Below the pieces are notes generated by a model. It was not told the origin of the DNA. It was given only the letters and a program-made list of their open reading frames with translations, and searched no databases. Shown piece after piece: positions 8,820-16,311 of a DNA stretch of 64,000 nucleotides (the stretch's first letter is position 1; each line of letters opens with the position of its first letter). Made by a program: the position numbers and the translations under genes. The stretch covers positions 430,835 to 494,834 of the forward strand of contig NZ_BMLT01000001.1 of NCBI RefSeq assembly GCF_014645375.1, read 5' to 3'. This DNA is from Marinobacterium nitratireducens. GTDB taxonomy: Bacteria > Pseudomonadota > Gammaproteobacteria > Pseudomonadales > Balneatricaceae.

Positions 8820-10583
8820 ATGGTGCACAGGATGGCAGAACAGATGATCGGCGCGGCGCCTTCGCCGAGCCCCGAGCAACTGCGAGAGCGGTACGCCAGC
8901 GTCGAGGTGCGCGGCGCCGTCGACGAATACCTCGAGCGCAGCGACTGGCGCGTCCAGGCCAACGCCAACCAGGGCTACTCGCTCGGCGGCCTTATCCTCA
9001 ATATCTCCGGCAAGCTGATCGCCAACTACTGGCTCAACGAGGTCTACAGTCCCGAGATCGGCCACGCCCACCGCGAGGGCGACATCCATATCCACGACCT
9101 GGATATGCTGTCCGGCTACTGCGCCGGCTGGTCGCTGCGCACCCTGCTGTTCGAGGGACTGAACGGGGTGCCGGGTCGGGCCGAGAGCGGGCCGCCGAAA
9201 CACCTGTCGAGCGCGGTCGGACAGATCGTCAATTTCCTCGGCACGCTGCAGAACGAGTGGGCCGGCGCCCAGGCGTTCAGTTCCTTCGACACCTACCTGG
9301 CCCCCTTCGTGCGCAAGGACCGGATGGACTACGACAGCGTCCTCCAATGCATGCAGGAGCTGATCTACAACCTCAACGTGCCGTCGCGCTGGGGCACCCA
9401 GACACCCTTCACCAACCTGACCTTCGACTGGCGCTGTCCGGCGGATCTGGCCGGGCAGGTACCGGTGATCGCAGGCGAGGAAATGCCGTTCTGCTATGGT
9501 GAGCTGCAGAACGAGATGGACCTGATCAACCGTGCCTATCTCGAGGTGATGATGGCGGGCGACGCCCGCGGCCGGGTCTTCACCTTCCCGATCCCGACCT
9601 ACAACATCACGCTGGACTTCGACTGGGACAGCGCCAACGCCGACCGGCTGTTCGAGCTGACCGCGAAATACGGCCTTCCGTACTTCCAGAACTTTCTCAA
9701 TTCCGATCTGGAGCCGCAGATGGTGCGCTCCATGTGCTGCCGGCTTCAGCTGGACCTGCGTCAGTTGCTGATGCGCGGCAACGGTCTTTTCGGCTCGGCC
9801 GAGCAGACCGGTTCGATCGGCGTGGTGACCATCAACTGCGCCCGCCTGGGCCATCGTTTCGCCGGCGATCGCGAGGGCCTCTACCGGCATCTCGACCGGT
9901 TGCTGGAGCTGGCCCGGGACAGCCTCGAGCTCAAGCGCCGGACCATCGCCGAGCTGATGGATGCCGGGTTATTTCCGTACAGCAAGCGCTATCTCGGCAC
10001 ACTGCGCAATCACTTCTCGACCATCGGCGTCAACGGCCTCAACGAGATGCTGCGCAACTTCAGCGACGACGCTATCGATATCGCGGACCCGCAGGGGCAG
10101 GCGGACGTGCTACGCCTGCTGGATCACGTCAACGAACGACTGCGGCAGTTCCAGCAGGAAACCGGCAACCTCTACAACCTCGAGGCGACCCCGGCGGAGG
10201 GCACCACCTACCGCTTCGCCCGCGAGGACCGCAAGCGTTTTCCAGGCATCCTGCAGGCCGGCAGCGCCGAGCATCCCTATTACACCAACTCCAGTCAGTT
10301 GCCGGTCGACCATACCGAGGATCCGTTCAGGGCGCTACAGCTGCAGGACGAACTGCAGTGCCGCTACACCGGCGGCACCGTTCTGCACCTGTACATGCGC
10401 GAGCGAATCACCAGCGTGCGCGCCTGCAAGCAGCTGGTGAAAAGGGCGCTCGGACGCTTCCGGCTGCCGTACCTGACGGTGACGCCGACCTTCTCGATCT
10501 GCCCGCGCCACGGCTACCTCGCCGGCGAGCACGAATTCTGCCCGCGCTGCGACGAGGAAATTCTGATGAGAAAACAGTCGTAG
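8820..10583 (+). CDS. nrdD: Anaerobic (class III) ribonucleotide reductase, catalytic body without glycyl-radical domain
   Basis: This 587-residue protein is the barrel of an oxygen-sensitive NrdD, which makes deoxynucleotides from ribonucleotides under anoxia. Conserved parts include NQGYSLGGLILNISG, GDIHIHDLDMLSGYCAGWSL with a catalytic-type Cys, and a SMCCRL cysteine segment. The C-terminus has a metal site ICPRHGY...FCPRC (three Cys and one His). There is no N-terminal ATP-cone, so overall activity control by dATP is probably absent. The protein stops 9 residues after the metal site and lacks the RVxGYxRP glycyl-radical segment, which is encoded separately at 10762. ATG 8820 has no clear ribosome site; ATG 8832 is an alternative. 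The TAG stop lies inside a REP-like repeat. Confidence 0.9.
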   Translation: MVHRMAEQMIGAAPSPSPEQLRERYASVEVRGAVDEYLERSDWRVQANANQGYSLGGLILNISGKLIANYWLNEVYSPEIGHAHREGDIHIHDLDMLSGYCAGWSLRTLLFEGLNGVPGRAESGPPKHLSSAVGQIVNFLGTLQNEWAGAQAFSSFDTYLAPFVRKDRMDYDSVLQCMQELIYNLNVPSRWGTQTPFTNLTFDWRCPADLAGQVPVIAGEEMPFCYGELQNEMDLINRAYLEVMMAGDARGRVFTFPIPTYNITLDFDWDSANADRLFELTAKYGLPYFQNFLNSDLEPQMVRSMCCRLQLDLRQLLMRGNGLFGSAEQTGSIGVVTINCARLGHRFAGDREGLYRHLDRLLELARDSLELKRRTIAELMDAGLFPYSKRYLGTLRNHFSTIGVNGLNEMLRNFSDDAIDIADPQGQADVLRLLDHVNERLRQFQQETGNLYNLEATPAEGTTYRFAREDRKRFPGILQAGSAEHPYYTNSSQLPVDHTEDPFRALQLQDELQCRYTGGTVLHLYMRERITSVRACKQLVKRALGRFRLPYLTVTPTFSICPRHGYLAGEHEFCPRCDEEILMRKQS

Positions 10584-10604
10584 GAGCGGCGCCTCGCCGC
10601 GAAT
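10580..10604. repeat. REP-like half element (GTAGGAGCGGCGCC...)
   Basis: GTAGGAGCGGCGCCTCGCCG, then CGAAT, is the same core as in the repeats at 10920-10983 and 28766-28834. It supplies the stop codon of nrdD, which suggests that the repeat defines the present end of that gene. Confidence 0.6.
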
Positions 10605-10621
10605 AACCACCCTGCCAAGTC

Positions 10622-10691
10622 GTAGGGTGCCCTGAGCGCAGCGAACGGCACCGTCTTCACGGCACGTTTCGCTTTACTCAAGGTGCCCTAC
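10622..10691. repeat. Dispersed inverted repeat, GTAGGGTGCC family
   Basis: The element begins GTAGGGTGCCCTGAGCGCAG and ends CTCAAGGTGCCCTAC, so its ends are inverted. Near copies lie at 30725-30781 and 30797-30915. It separates the nrdD body from the glycyl-radical gene. Confidence 0.75.
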
Positions 10692-10761
10692 GACCTGTCC
10701 GACTTACGACATTCGTGAAAGAAATCGCGAAACCAGCACAGCAAAAACCAAGGAGAGACCG

Positions 10762-10986
10762 ATGAAAAACACAACCCAGCTCAAGCCAGAAGAACGTCAG
10801 CGCTGCGAGGTCTGGACCCGGGTGATGGGCTATCACCGCCCGGTGGCCCAGTTCAACGCCGGCAAGCAGTCGGAACACCGGGAGCGAACGCATTTCGTTG
10901 AACGCGTAACGCGTAACAGGTGGGAGCGGCGCCCCGCCGCGAATGGCCTCGGTGCCAAACCATTTCGCGGCGGGGAAGTGCCCTGA
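10762..10986 (+). CDS. Separate glycyl-radical domain of class III ribonucleotide reductase
   Basis: The 74-residue product contains RCEVWTRVMGYHRPVAQFN followed by AGKQSEHRERTHF. This is the C-terminal glycyl-radical segment of NrdD, with the radical glycine in MGYH. It has its own strong ribosome site (AAGGAGAG, 7 bases before the ATG) and a different reading frame from nrdD, 178 bases upstream. The last 25 or so residues come from a palindromic repeat and are probably not functional. The simplest reading is a two-polypeptide reductase in which this peptide is activated by NrdG and completes the NrdD barrel, as YfiD replaces the damaged end of pyruvate formate-lyase. Short proteins of this kind may already be annotated as NrdD in databases. 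Confidence 0.85.
   Translation: MKNTTQLKPEERQRCEVWTRVMGYHRPVAQFNAGKQSEHRERTHFVERVTRNRWERRPAANGLGAKPFRGGEVP
10920..10983. repeat. REP-like inverted repeat
   Basis: GTGGGAGCGGCGCCCCGCCG...CGAATGG pairs with CCATTTCGCGGCGGGGAAGTGCCC to make a long hairpin. It overlaps the 3' end of the glycyl-radical gene and lies between it and nrdG. Confidence 0.7.
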
Positions 10987-11062
10987 AGTTTGGGTATGCT
11001 CCCACGATCTCAATCAGCATTCAGGCAAGATGGAGAGTGCCTGCCACCGTCGGAGGTTTTGG

Positions 11063-11785
11063 ATGAAGCCGGCGCCTGAAATCAATTTGCCGGTCGGTGG
11101 CATCACGCCGCTGACCACGATCGACTTTCCCGACCATCTGGCCTGCGTGCTCTATACCCAGGGCTGCCCTCTGCGCTGCGGCTACTGCCAGAACCCGCAC
11201 CTGATCCCGCACCGGGCGCAACCGGACAGCATGAGCTGGAGCGCATTCGAGTCCTGGCTTGTCGAACGCCGGGGCTTTATCGAGGCCGTGGTATTCAGCG
11301 GAGGAGAGCCGACCATCCACGCCGATCTGCGCGAGGCAATGCGGCGGGTATCGACGCTGGGGTACAAGATCGGCCTGCACAGCGCCGGCGTCAACGCGAA
11401 CCGGCTGGCCGACCTTCTCGGCCTGGTCGACTGGGTCGGCCTCGACGTCAAGGCAGGACCCGACCAGTACCGGCTGATCACCGGCCGGCCCCATCTCGAA
11501 GCCCAGAACGCCCGCTGCGTCGACCTGCTGCTCGAGAGCGGCATAGCGTTCGAATGCCGTACCACCGTCAACTGGCACCTGTTCACCCCGGGGCAGGTAC
11601 TGCGTCTGGGCGAGGCCTTGGCCGGGCGCGGGATACCCCACTACGCCATTCAGCTCAGCCATGGCAACGGCTGCCTCGACCCGGCGCTGGCCGAACCCCG
11701 TCGCCCGGAGCCGGAGGTACTTCTGCAATTGCGTCGGGATCTTGAACGGCTTTTCCCGCGCTTGGAATGGCGCGAGGCGGTTTGA
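11063..11785 (+). CDS. nrdG: NrdG, anaerobic RNR-activating radical SAM enzyme
   Basis: This 240-residue radical SAM protein carries CPLRCGYC (C-x3-C-x2-C), which binds the [4Fe-4S] cluster used with S-adenosylmethionine to make the glycyl radical on the reductase. Further on are the SAM-binding segment FSGGEPT and a VGLDVKAG strand. The start at 11063 is set by GGAGG 7 bases upstream; an in-frame ATG at 10943 lies inside a repeat and was rejected. The order nrdD, radical-domain gene, nrdG implies co-expression behind the FNR-type box at 8737. Confidence 0.92.
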   Translation: MKPAPEINLPVGGITPLTTIDFPDHLACVLYTQGCPLRCGYCQNPHLIPHRAQPDSMSWSAFESWLVERRGFIEAVVFSGGEPTIHADLREAMRRVSTLGYKIGLHSAGVNANRLADLLGLVDWVGLDVKAGPDQYRLITGRPHLEAQNARCVDLLLESGIAFECRTTVNWHLFTPGQVLRLGEALAGRGIPHYAIQLSHGNGCLDPALAEPRRPEPEVLLQLRRDLERLFPRLEWREAV

Positions 11786-11823
11786 AGATAAGGTGACAGG
11801 TGACAGGTGACGCGTGACCATTA

Positions 11824-11914
11824 CCCGTAACCCGTAACCCGTAACCCGTAACCCGTAACCCGTAACCCGTAACCCGTAACCCGTAACCCGTAACCCGTAA
11901 CCCGTAACCCGTAA
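11824..11914. repeat. Thirteen perfect copies of a 7-bp tandem repeat
   Basis: CCCGTAA is repeated 13 times without error between the ends of nrdG (+) and the kinase gene (-). Related sequence in both orientations lies at 13661-13736 beyond the other end of the kinase gene. The absence of unique spacers excludes a CRISPR array. Confidence 0.97.
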
Positions 11915-11927
11915 CGCCTCACCCGCC

Positions 11928-13667
11928 TTATCCAAGCCAGAACAGCAGCATCAGCACCAGCGCCGAGACGAACCACACCAGCGACATCAACTGCCAGAAT
12001 ACCAGCATGCCCCGGTGCGGGATTGGCTCGTCACGCGCAGTCAGCAGCTCGGGGTTGGGGTGGGTCAGGTCGTTGAGAAAGGACTCCAGGCTGTCGTAGC
12101 GGCTCTCCAGCTCGGGCGACAGCGCCTTTTCCAGCGCGCGATCGAACCAGACCGGCAGGATGGGGTTGAAGCGGTTCGCCGGAATATAGCTCAGGCGCCG
12201 CAGGTCACGCGGCCGCTGACAGCGCTCCAGCGCGTCGCCGTAGGGGAGGTGGCCGGTGAAGATCTCGTAGCAGATCGACGCCATCGAAAAGATATCGCCC
12301 CTGATGCCGGTGCAGTGACCCAGGCGCAGCAGCGGGTCGGAGTAATGGACGGTACCGAGAATACGGTCGCGCTCGAGCGGCACGAAGATCTCGTCGATGC
12401 CGGCGACGTGTACCGAGCCGAAATCGACGATCTTGACCTGAGCCTCCGGCGTGATCAGGATGTTGCCGGGCTTGAGGTCCTGGTGCAGCGTTTCGCGGCT
12501 GTGGAACGCCTTCAGGCCCTCGGCGATCTGCCGCACGATCTCGATCGCCTCCCGGGGCTGCGGATCCGGGTGCTCGGCAATCCAGGTATCCAGGGTCACG
12601 CCGTCGACCTTTTCCATCAGGTAGTAGAGGAAGGTCTTGGGTCGGTTCGGCGTCTCGACCCGGACCACGTGCGGGCTGTCGATACGGCTGCCGACCCACT
12701 CCTCCATCACGAAACGCTCGATATAGGCCGGGTCGTCGCAGTAGTTCACCGACGGCGTCTTCATCACCAGTGGCCGGCCGCTGTCGAGATCTTTCACTTC
12801 GTACAGCTGGCTGCGGCTGCTGGCGTAGAGCTCCGCGATCACCTCGTAGCCGTCTATCTTCAGACCCGGCATCAGCTCCGGCGGAAACGGCAGGGCGGTG
12901 AGTTTGTCGGTCAGGTCGTCGAGCGTCTCGTCGCTGAGGCGATCGACCCTCACCAGCTGGCAGCTCAGGTTGTCGTGACTGCCGTTCTGCAGCGCTTCGT
13001 TCACCAGGTCGCGGCAGGCTTGCTCCGCGTTGGCCTGCCCGGCCAGCTGCCGCAGCCGGTCGTGAGCGATGAAGTCGTGGATACCGTCGGTGCTGAGCAG
13101 GAAGAGGTCGCCCGTTTCGACCGGCAGGGTGCGGTAGTCGATTTCCAGGTGGGTATCCATGCCCAGCGCCCGGGACAGACAGCTGCTGCTCTCGTTCAGC
13201 CGGGTCAGGTGATCCTCGGTCAGGCACTCGAGCGATCCGGCACGCAGCCGGTAGATGCGGCTGTCGCCGATATGGAACAGGTGTGCCGTGCGGGATTTGA
13301 GGATCAGTACCGACAGGGTGCAGAGGTGGCCGCGACTGGTCGAGAGGTATTCGTGGCTGCGGGCGTAGAGCTGGCGGTTGATCGCGGTCAGCACCTTCTG
13401 GGCGGATTTTTTCACCGTCCAGATGTCGGGACTGTCGAAGTAGTCGGCGAGGAATTCCCGCACGGAATACTCGGCGGCTTCGGCGCCGGCCTCGGCGGTG
13501 CTGACACCGTCCGCGATCAGGGCGCAGGCGCCCTTGGTGGTCAGCAGATTGCCCACCGGCATGAAGAAGCCCAGGCAGTCTTCGTTGCGGGCCTTGAGAC
13601 CCGCTTCGCTGACCTGGGCGGTGCTGAGATGAATGTCGCCGTCGAGATGCATGCTTATAGGTGACAC
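11928..13667 (-). CDS. PP2C phosphatase / serine-threonine kinase fusion protein
   Basis: The 579-residue protein joins an N-terminal PP2C phosphatase (about 1-245: NEDCLGFF, ALIADGVSTAEAG, HIGDSRIYR, STDGIHDF, GSHDNLSC) to a protein kinase (about 265-530: LVMKTPS with the ATP-binding Lys, LHQDLKPGNIL catalytic loop, VDFGSV). A single transmembrane helix at the very C-terminus would anchor it in the inner membrane. The catalytic loop has HQD in place of HRD. It lies downstream of, and on the same strand as, a nitrate transporter gene, as does a kinase gene beside nasA in P. aeruginosa (recalled). A role in controlling nitrate uptake is an inference from this pairing. Confidence 0.88.
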   Translation of the reverse strand: MSPISMHLDGDIHLSTAQVSEAGLKARNEDCLGFFMPVGNLLTTKGACALIADGVSTAEAGAEAAEYSVREFLADYFDSPDIWTVKKSAQKVLTAINRQLYARSHEYLSTSRGHLCTLSVLILKSRTAHLFHIGDSRIYRLRAGSLECLTEDHLTRLNESSSCLSRALGMDTHLEIDYRTLPVETGDLFLLSTDGIHDFIAHDRLRQLAGQANAEQACRDLVNEALQNGSHDNLSCQLVRVDRLSDETLDDLTDKLTALPFPPELMPGLKIDGYEVIAELYASSRSQLYEVKDLDSGRPLVMKTPSVNYCDDPAYIERFVMEEWVGSRIDSPHVVRVETPNRPKTFLYYLMEKVDGVTLDTWIAEHPDPQPREAIEIVRQIAEGLKAFHSRETLHQDLKPGNILITPEAQVKIVDFGSVHVAGIDEIFVPLERDRILGTVHYSDPLLRLGHCTGIRGDIFSMASICYEIFTGHLPYGDALERCQRPRDLRRLSYIPANRFNPILPVWFDRALEKALSPELESRYDSLESFLNDLTHPNPELLTARDEPIPHRGMLVFWQLMSLVWFVSALVLMLLFWLG

Positions 13668-13736
13668 GTTACGAGTTACGGGTTACGGGTTACGTGAAGT
13701 CCGTGCTCTGGACGCGTCACGCGTAACCCGTAACGT
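13661..13736. repeat. Inverted arrangement of GGGTTAC / GTAACCC heptamers
   Basis: GTTACGGGTTACGGGTTACG (13675-13694) faces GCGTCACGCGTAACCCGTAA (13713-13732). The unit is the same as in the 13-copy array at 11824-11914, so the kinase gene is bracketed by the same repeat family. The element fills the gap between transporter and kinase and could form a hairpin in their shared transcript. Confidence 0.8.
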
Positions 13737-13739
13737 TCA

Positions 13740-15212
13740 TTACTCGACATCGATCAGCTGCACGGTGCCGTCCGGCAGCACTTCCGCCATCTGGCCGCTG
13801 GGCTCGTCCATCAACTGCACGAACAGGAAGGCGACGGCGGCGGACGCGGCGATCAGCAGGAAGAAGGTAGAGTAGTCGACGAACGACAGTATGGTCAGGT
13901 AGCAGACCCCGCCGACGTTGCCGTAGGCGCCGGCCATGCCGGCAATCTGGCCGGTCATGCGGCGCTGGATCAGCGGCACCACCGCGAACACCGCGCCTTC
14001 CCCCGCCTGTACGAAGAACGAACACATCATGGTCGAGGCGACCGCGAGCGGAATCCACCAGCTGCCGTCGATCTGGCTCAGTACGAAATAGCCGACGGCC
14101 AGGCCCGCGATCAGGATCGACAGGGCGTTGCGGCGTCCGAAGCGGTCGCTGAAGTGGCCGCCGGTCGGACGCGCCACCAGGTTCATGAAGGCGAAGCCGG
14201 ACGCCAGCAGGCCGGCGGTCACCGGGGACAGCCCCTCGAAGGTGTCGAGAAAGAACAGCGGCAGCATCGATACCACCGCCAGCTCCGAGCCGAAGGTGAC
14301 GAAGTAGGCGACGTCCAGCACCGCGACCTGCTTGAACCTGTAGCGCTGGATGGCCGGTACGCCGTGCTTGAGGTTGTCTTCGTTGACATGGTAGATGGTC
14401 CGCACCTGGACCAGGAACAGCAGCACCAGCACCAGGTAGATGGCGTTGTTGCCGAGGCTGTCCAGCAGACCGAGGTTGTCCGGGCCGAGTTTCCAGTTCA
14501 GTACCGCGAGCGCGCCGTACATCGGCAGATTCATCAGGATGTAGAAGATGAAGTCGCCCTTGCTGGTGACCTCGAGGCCGCCGTGTTTCTTGGGCTTGAA
14601 GTAAGTGGATCCCTTCGGCGTGTTGCGGGCGATCTTGCGATAGACCAGGCCATAGCCGATGGCCAGTACGCCGGTCATCCCGAGCGCGTAACGCCATCCG
14701 TCCTCGCCGCCGAAGAAGACCGCCAGGGTCGGCAGGGTCATCGCGGCCGCGGCCGAACCGAAGTTGCCCCAGCCGCCGTAGATCCCTTCCGCGACGCCGA
14801 CCTGTCTGGCCGGAAACCACTCGCCTACCATGCGGATGCCAATCACGAAGCCCGCGCCGATAAAGCCGCTGAGAAAACGCAGCAGCGCCAGCTGCTCGTA
14901 GGTCTGGGCGGAGGCGAAGACCAGGCATATCGCGCCGCCGAGCATCAGCAGCAGGCTGTAGACGGCCCTGGGACCATACTTGTCGACCAGGGTGCCGATC
15001 ACGATGCGCGAGGGAATCGTCAGCGCCACGTTGAGGATGAGCAGCGCCTTGACCTGATCGGTGCTGAGGTCGAATGCCTCCTTGATAAACACCATCAGCG
15101 GCGCATGGCTGAACCAGACCATAAAGGTCAGGAAAAAGGCGAACCAGGTGATATGAAGCGTTTTGATTTTTGGGTCGCCGAAGTTGAGCAACCGCAGGCC
15201 ATCGTCTGACAT
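13740..15212 (-). CDS. NasA-like major-facilitator nitrate/nitrite transporter
   Basis: This 490-residue protein has the 12-helix pattern of the major facilitator superfamily. It has the nitrate-porter signatures: a conserved Arg in the segment [15 protein letters not shown], the glycine-rich [15 protein letters not shown], and [13 protein letters not shown] in the second half. [21 protein letters not shown] loop corresponds to the MFS signature. It is most like NasA-type transporters of assimilation rather than NarK1 or NarK2, which are also present. An FNR box and a NarL site upstream suggest expression under nitrate respiration, unlike a purely assimilatory role. The kinase/phosphatase gene follows in the same direction. 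Confidence 0.86.
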   Translation of the reverse strand: MSDDGLRLLNFGDPKIKTLHITWFAFFLTFMVWFSHAPLMVFIKEAFDLSTDQVKALLILNVALTIPSRIVIGTLVDKYGPRAVYSLLLMLGGAICLVFASAQTYEQLALLRFLSGFIGAGFVIGIRMVGEWFPARQVGVAEGIYGGWGNFGSAAAAMTLPTLAVFFGGEDGWRYALGMTGVLAIGYGLVYRKIARNTPKGSTYFKPKKHGGLEVTSKGDFIFYILMNLPMYGALAVLNWKLGPDNLGLLDSLGNNAIYLVLVLLFLVQVRTIYHVNEDNLKHGVPAIQRYRFKQVAVLDVAYFVTFGSELAVVSMLPLFFLDTFEGLSPVTAGLLASGFAFMNLVARPTGGHFSDRFGRRNALSILIAGLAVGYFVLSQIDGSWWIPLAVASTMMCSFFVQAGEGAVFAVVPLIQRRMTGQIAGMAGAYGNVGGVCYLTILSFVDYSTFFLLIAASAAVAFLFVQLMDEPSGQMAEVLPDGTVQLIDVE

Positions 15213-15278
15213 GAACGTTCTCCCTGAGAAACGACACTAAACTGGCGTCAACGGTACTCAGAGAGGGCGCCTGCGCCT

Positions 15279-15292
15279 TTGATGCAAATCAA
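15279..15292. promoter_or_regulatory. FNR/ANR-type box upstream of the NasA-like transporter
   Basis: TTGATGCAAATCAA is a perfect TTGAT-N4-ATCAA palindrome, 67 bases upstream of the transporter start. If it acts at -41.5 on the minus strand, transcription starts near 15244. Confidence 0.85.
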
Positions 15293-15329
15293 CATAAACC
15301 GGAGGGACTTTGCCCGGCGGCCCTGTTTG

Positions 15330-15345
15330 TACCACCAAAGTGGTA
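15330..15345. promoter_or_regulatory. NarL 7-2-7 binding site
   Basis: TACCACC-AA-AGTGGTA is an inverted pair of NarL heptamers (consensus TACYYMT) with the 2-base spacing needed for NarL dimers. It is centred 52 bp from the FNR box at 15279-15292. Confidence 0.8.
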
Positions 15346-15360
15346 TAGCGAGAATTAATG

Positions 15361-15660
15361 CTTAACAGGCTGAAAAGTAGAGGTTTTTCTTCCTCGTCTG
15401 ATTGGCGGGAGAGGGAGTAATCAGGTTAGCGGGAGCAATGGGGGTAGGATGGGTGGAGCCGCCATCATGGTGCGCTTTCCGGTTGGCACTGACGCGGACG
15501 GCGGCGCAATCCATCATATCGATCGCCGTACAGATCGATTGGCCGCGGTAAGCACGGAAAATGGTGTTGGGTTGCGCGGCTGAAAACCCGCGCGGAGGGC
15601 TGATGCTGCGTCATTTCACGCCGCTACACCCAACCTACAGTCGCTGTATCGCCCGCGCCG
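15361..15660. repeat. Intergenic stretch with dispersed repeats downstream of narL
   Basis: No convincing gene is seen in these 300 bases. GTAGGATGGGTGGAGCCGCC lies at 15444-15463. An imperfect palindrome running from GTTGGGTTGCGCGGC to ACCCAACCTAC lies at 15566-15638. Both belong to the families found at 530, 21385, 27211, 44391 and 51278. Confidence 0.65.
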
Positions 15661-16311
15661 TTAAAGCTTCTGCTGTGTGACCCAGACGGCGACTTCGACC
15701 CGCGAGCGCAGGTGCAACTTCTTCAGCAGATGCTTGATATGCACCTTGACGGTGCCCTCGGCGATATTGAGCTTGCGTGCGATCAGCTTGTTGGAGAGGC
15801 CATTGGCGATCAGCTTGATGATCTGTCGTTCCCGCGCGGTAAGACTGGCGAGATCGGCGGCTTCGCTGTTGCGTCCGGATTGCAGCGCCTGGGCCAGCAC
15901 GGCGGTCAGGCGGTCGCTGATCACCATCCGGCCGCTGGCGGCCTGGTTCAGCTTGTTCAGCAGATCCTCGGGCTCGATATCCTTGATCAGGTACCCGTCG
16001 GCGCCCTTTTTCAGCGCCGCGACCACGTCCTCCTCGTAGTCCGAGACGGTGAATACCAGAATCCGCGAGGTCACGCCCGCGTCGCGCAGCAGTTCCAGGG
16101 TATCGAGGCCACTGATTTCGGGCATGTTGAGGTCCAGTAGGATCAGGTCCGGCTCGAGCTCGGTGGCGAGCGCCACGCCCTGGTGTCCGTCGCTGGCTTC
16201 GCCGATGACCCTGAGATTCTCGTCCAGCTCGATCAGCTGCTTGACGCCGGTTCGCAGCAGCGGGTGATCGTCTATCAGCAGGATGCTGGCGGGATTATGT
16301 GGCTCGCTCAC
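15661..16311 (-). CDS. narL: NarL, nitrate/nitrite response regulator
   Basis: A 216-residue response regulator of the NarL/FixJ class. The receiver domain has the acidic pair [11 protein letters not shown] and the phosphorylated Asp in [13 protein letters not shown]. The C-terminal LuxR-type helix-turn-helix reads [20 protein letters not shown] and [11 protein letters not shown]. It receives phosphate from NarX and binds TACYYMT heptamers, three pairs of which occur in this window. The start overlaps the narX stop by 4 bases. Confidence 0.95.
   Translation of the reverse strand: MSEPHNPASILLIDDHPLLRTGVKQLIELDENLRVIGEASDGHQGVALATELEPDLILLDLNMPEISGLDTLELLRDAGVTSRILVFTVSDYEEDVVAALKKGADGYLIKDIEPEDLLNKLNQAASGRMVISDRLTAVLAQALQSGRNSEAADLASLTARERQIIKLIANGLSNKLIARKLNIAEGTVKVHIKHLLKKLHLRSRVEVAVWVTQQKL

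Noticed and set aside
10581-10762. Stop-codon readthrough or selenocysteine joining nrdD to the radical domain
   Set aside because: The radical-domain gene is in a different frame, a second in-frame stop follows closely in the gap, and it has its own ribosome site.
11824-11914. CRISPR-like array
   Set aside because: Units are a contiguous 7-bp tandem repeat with no spacers, and no cas gene is present.
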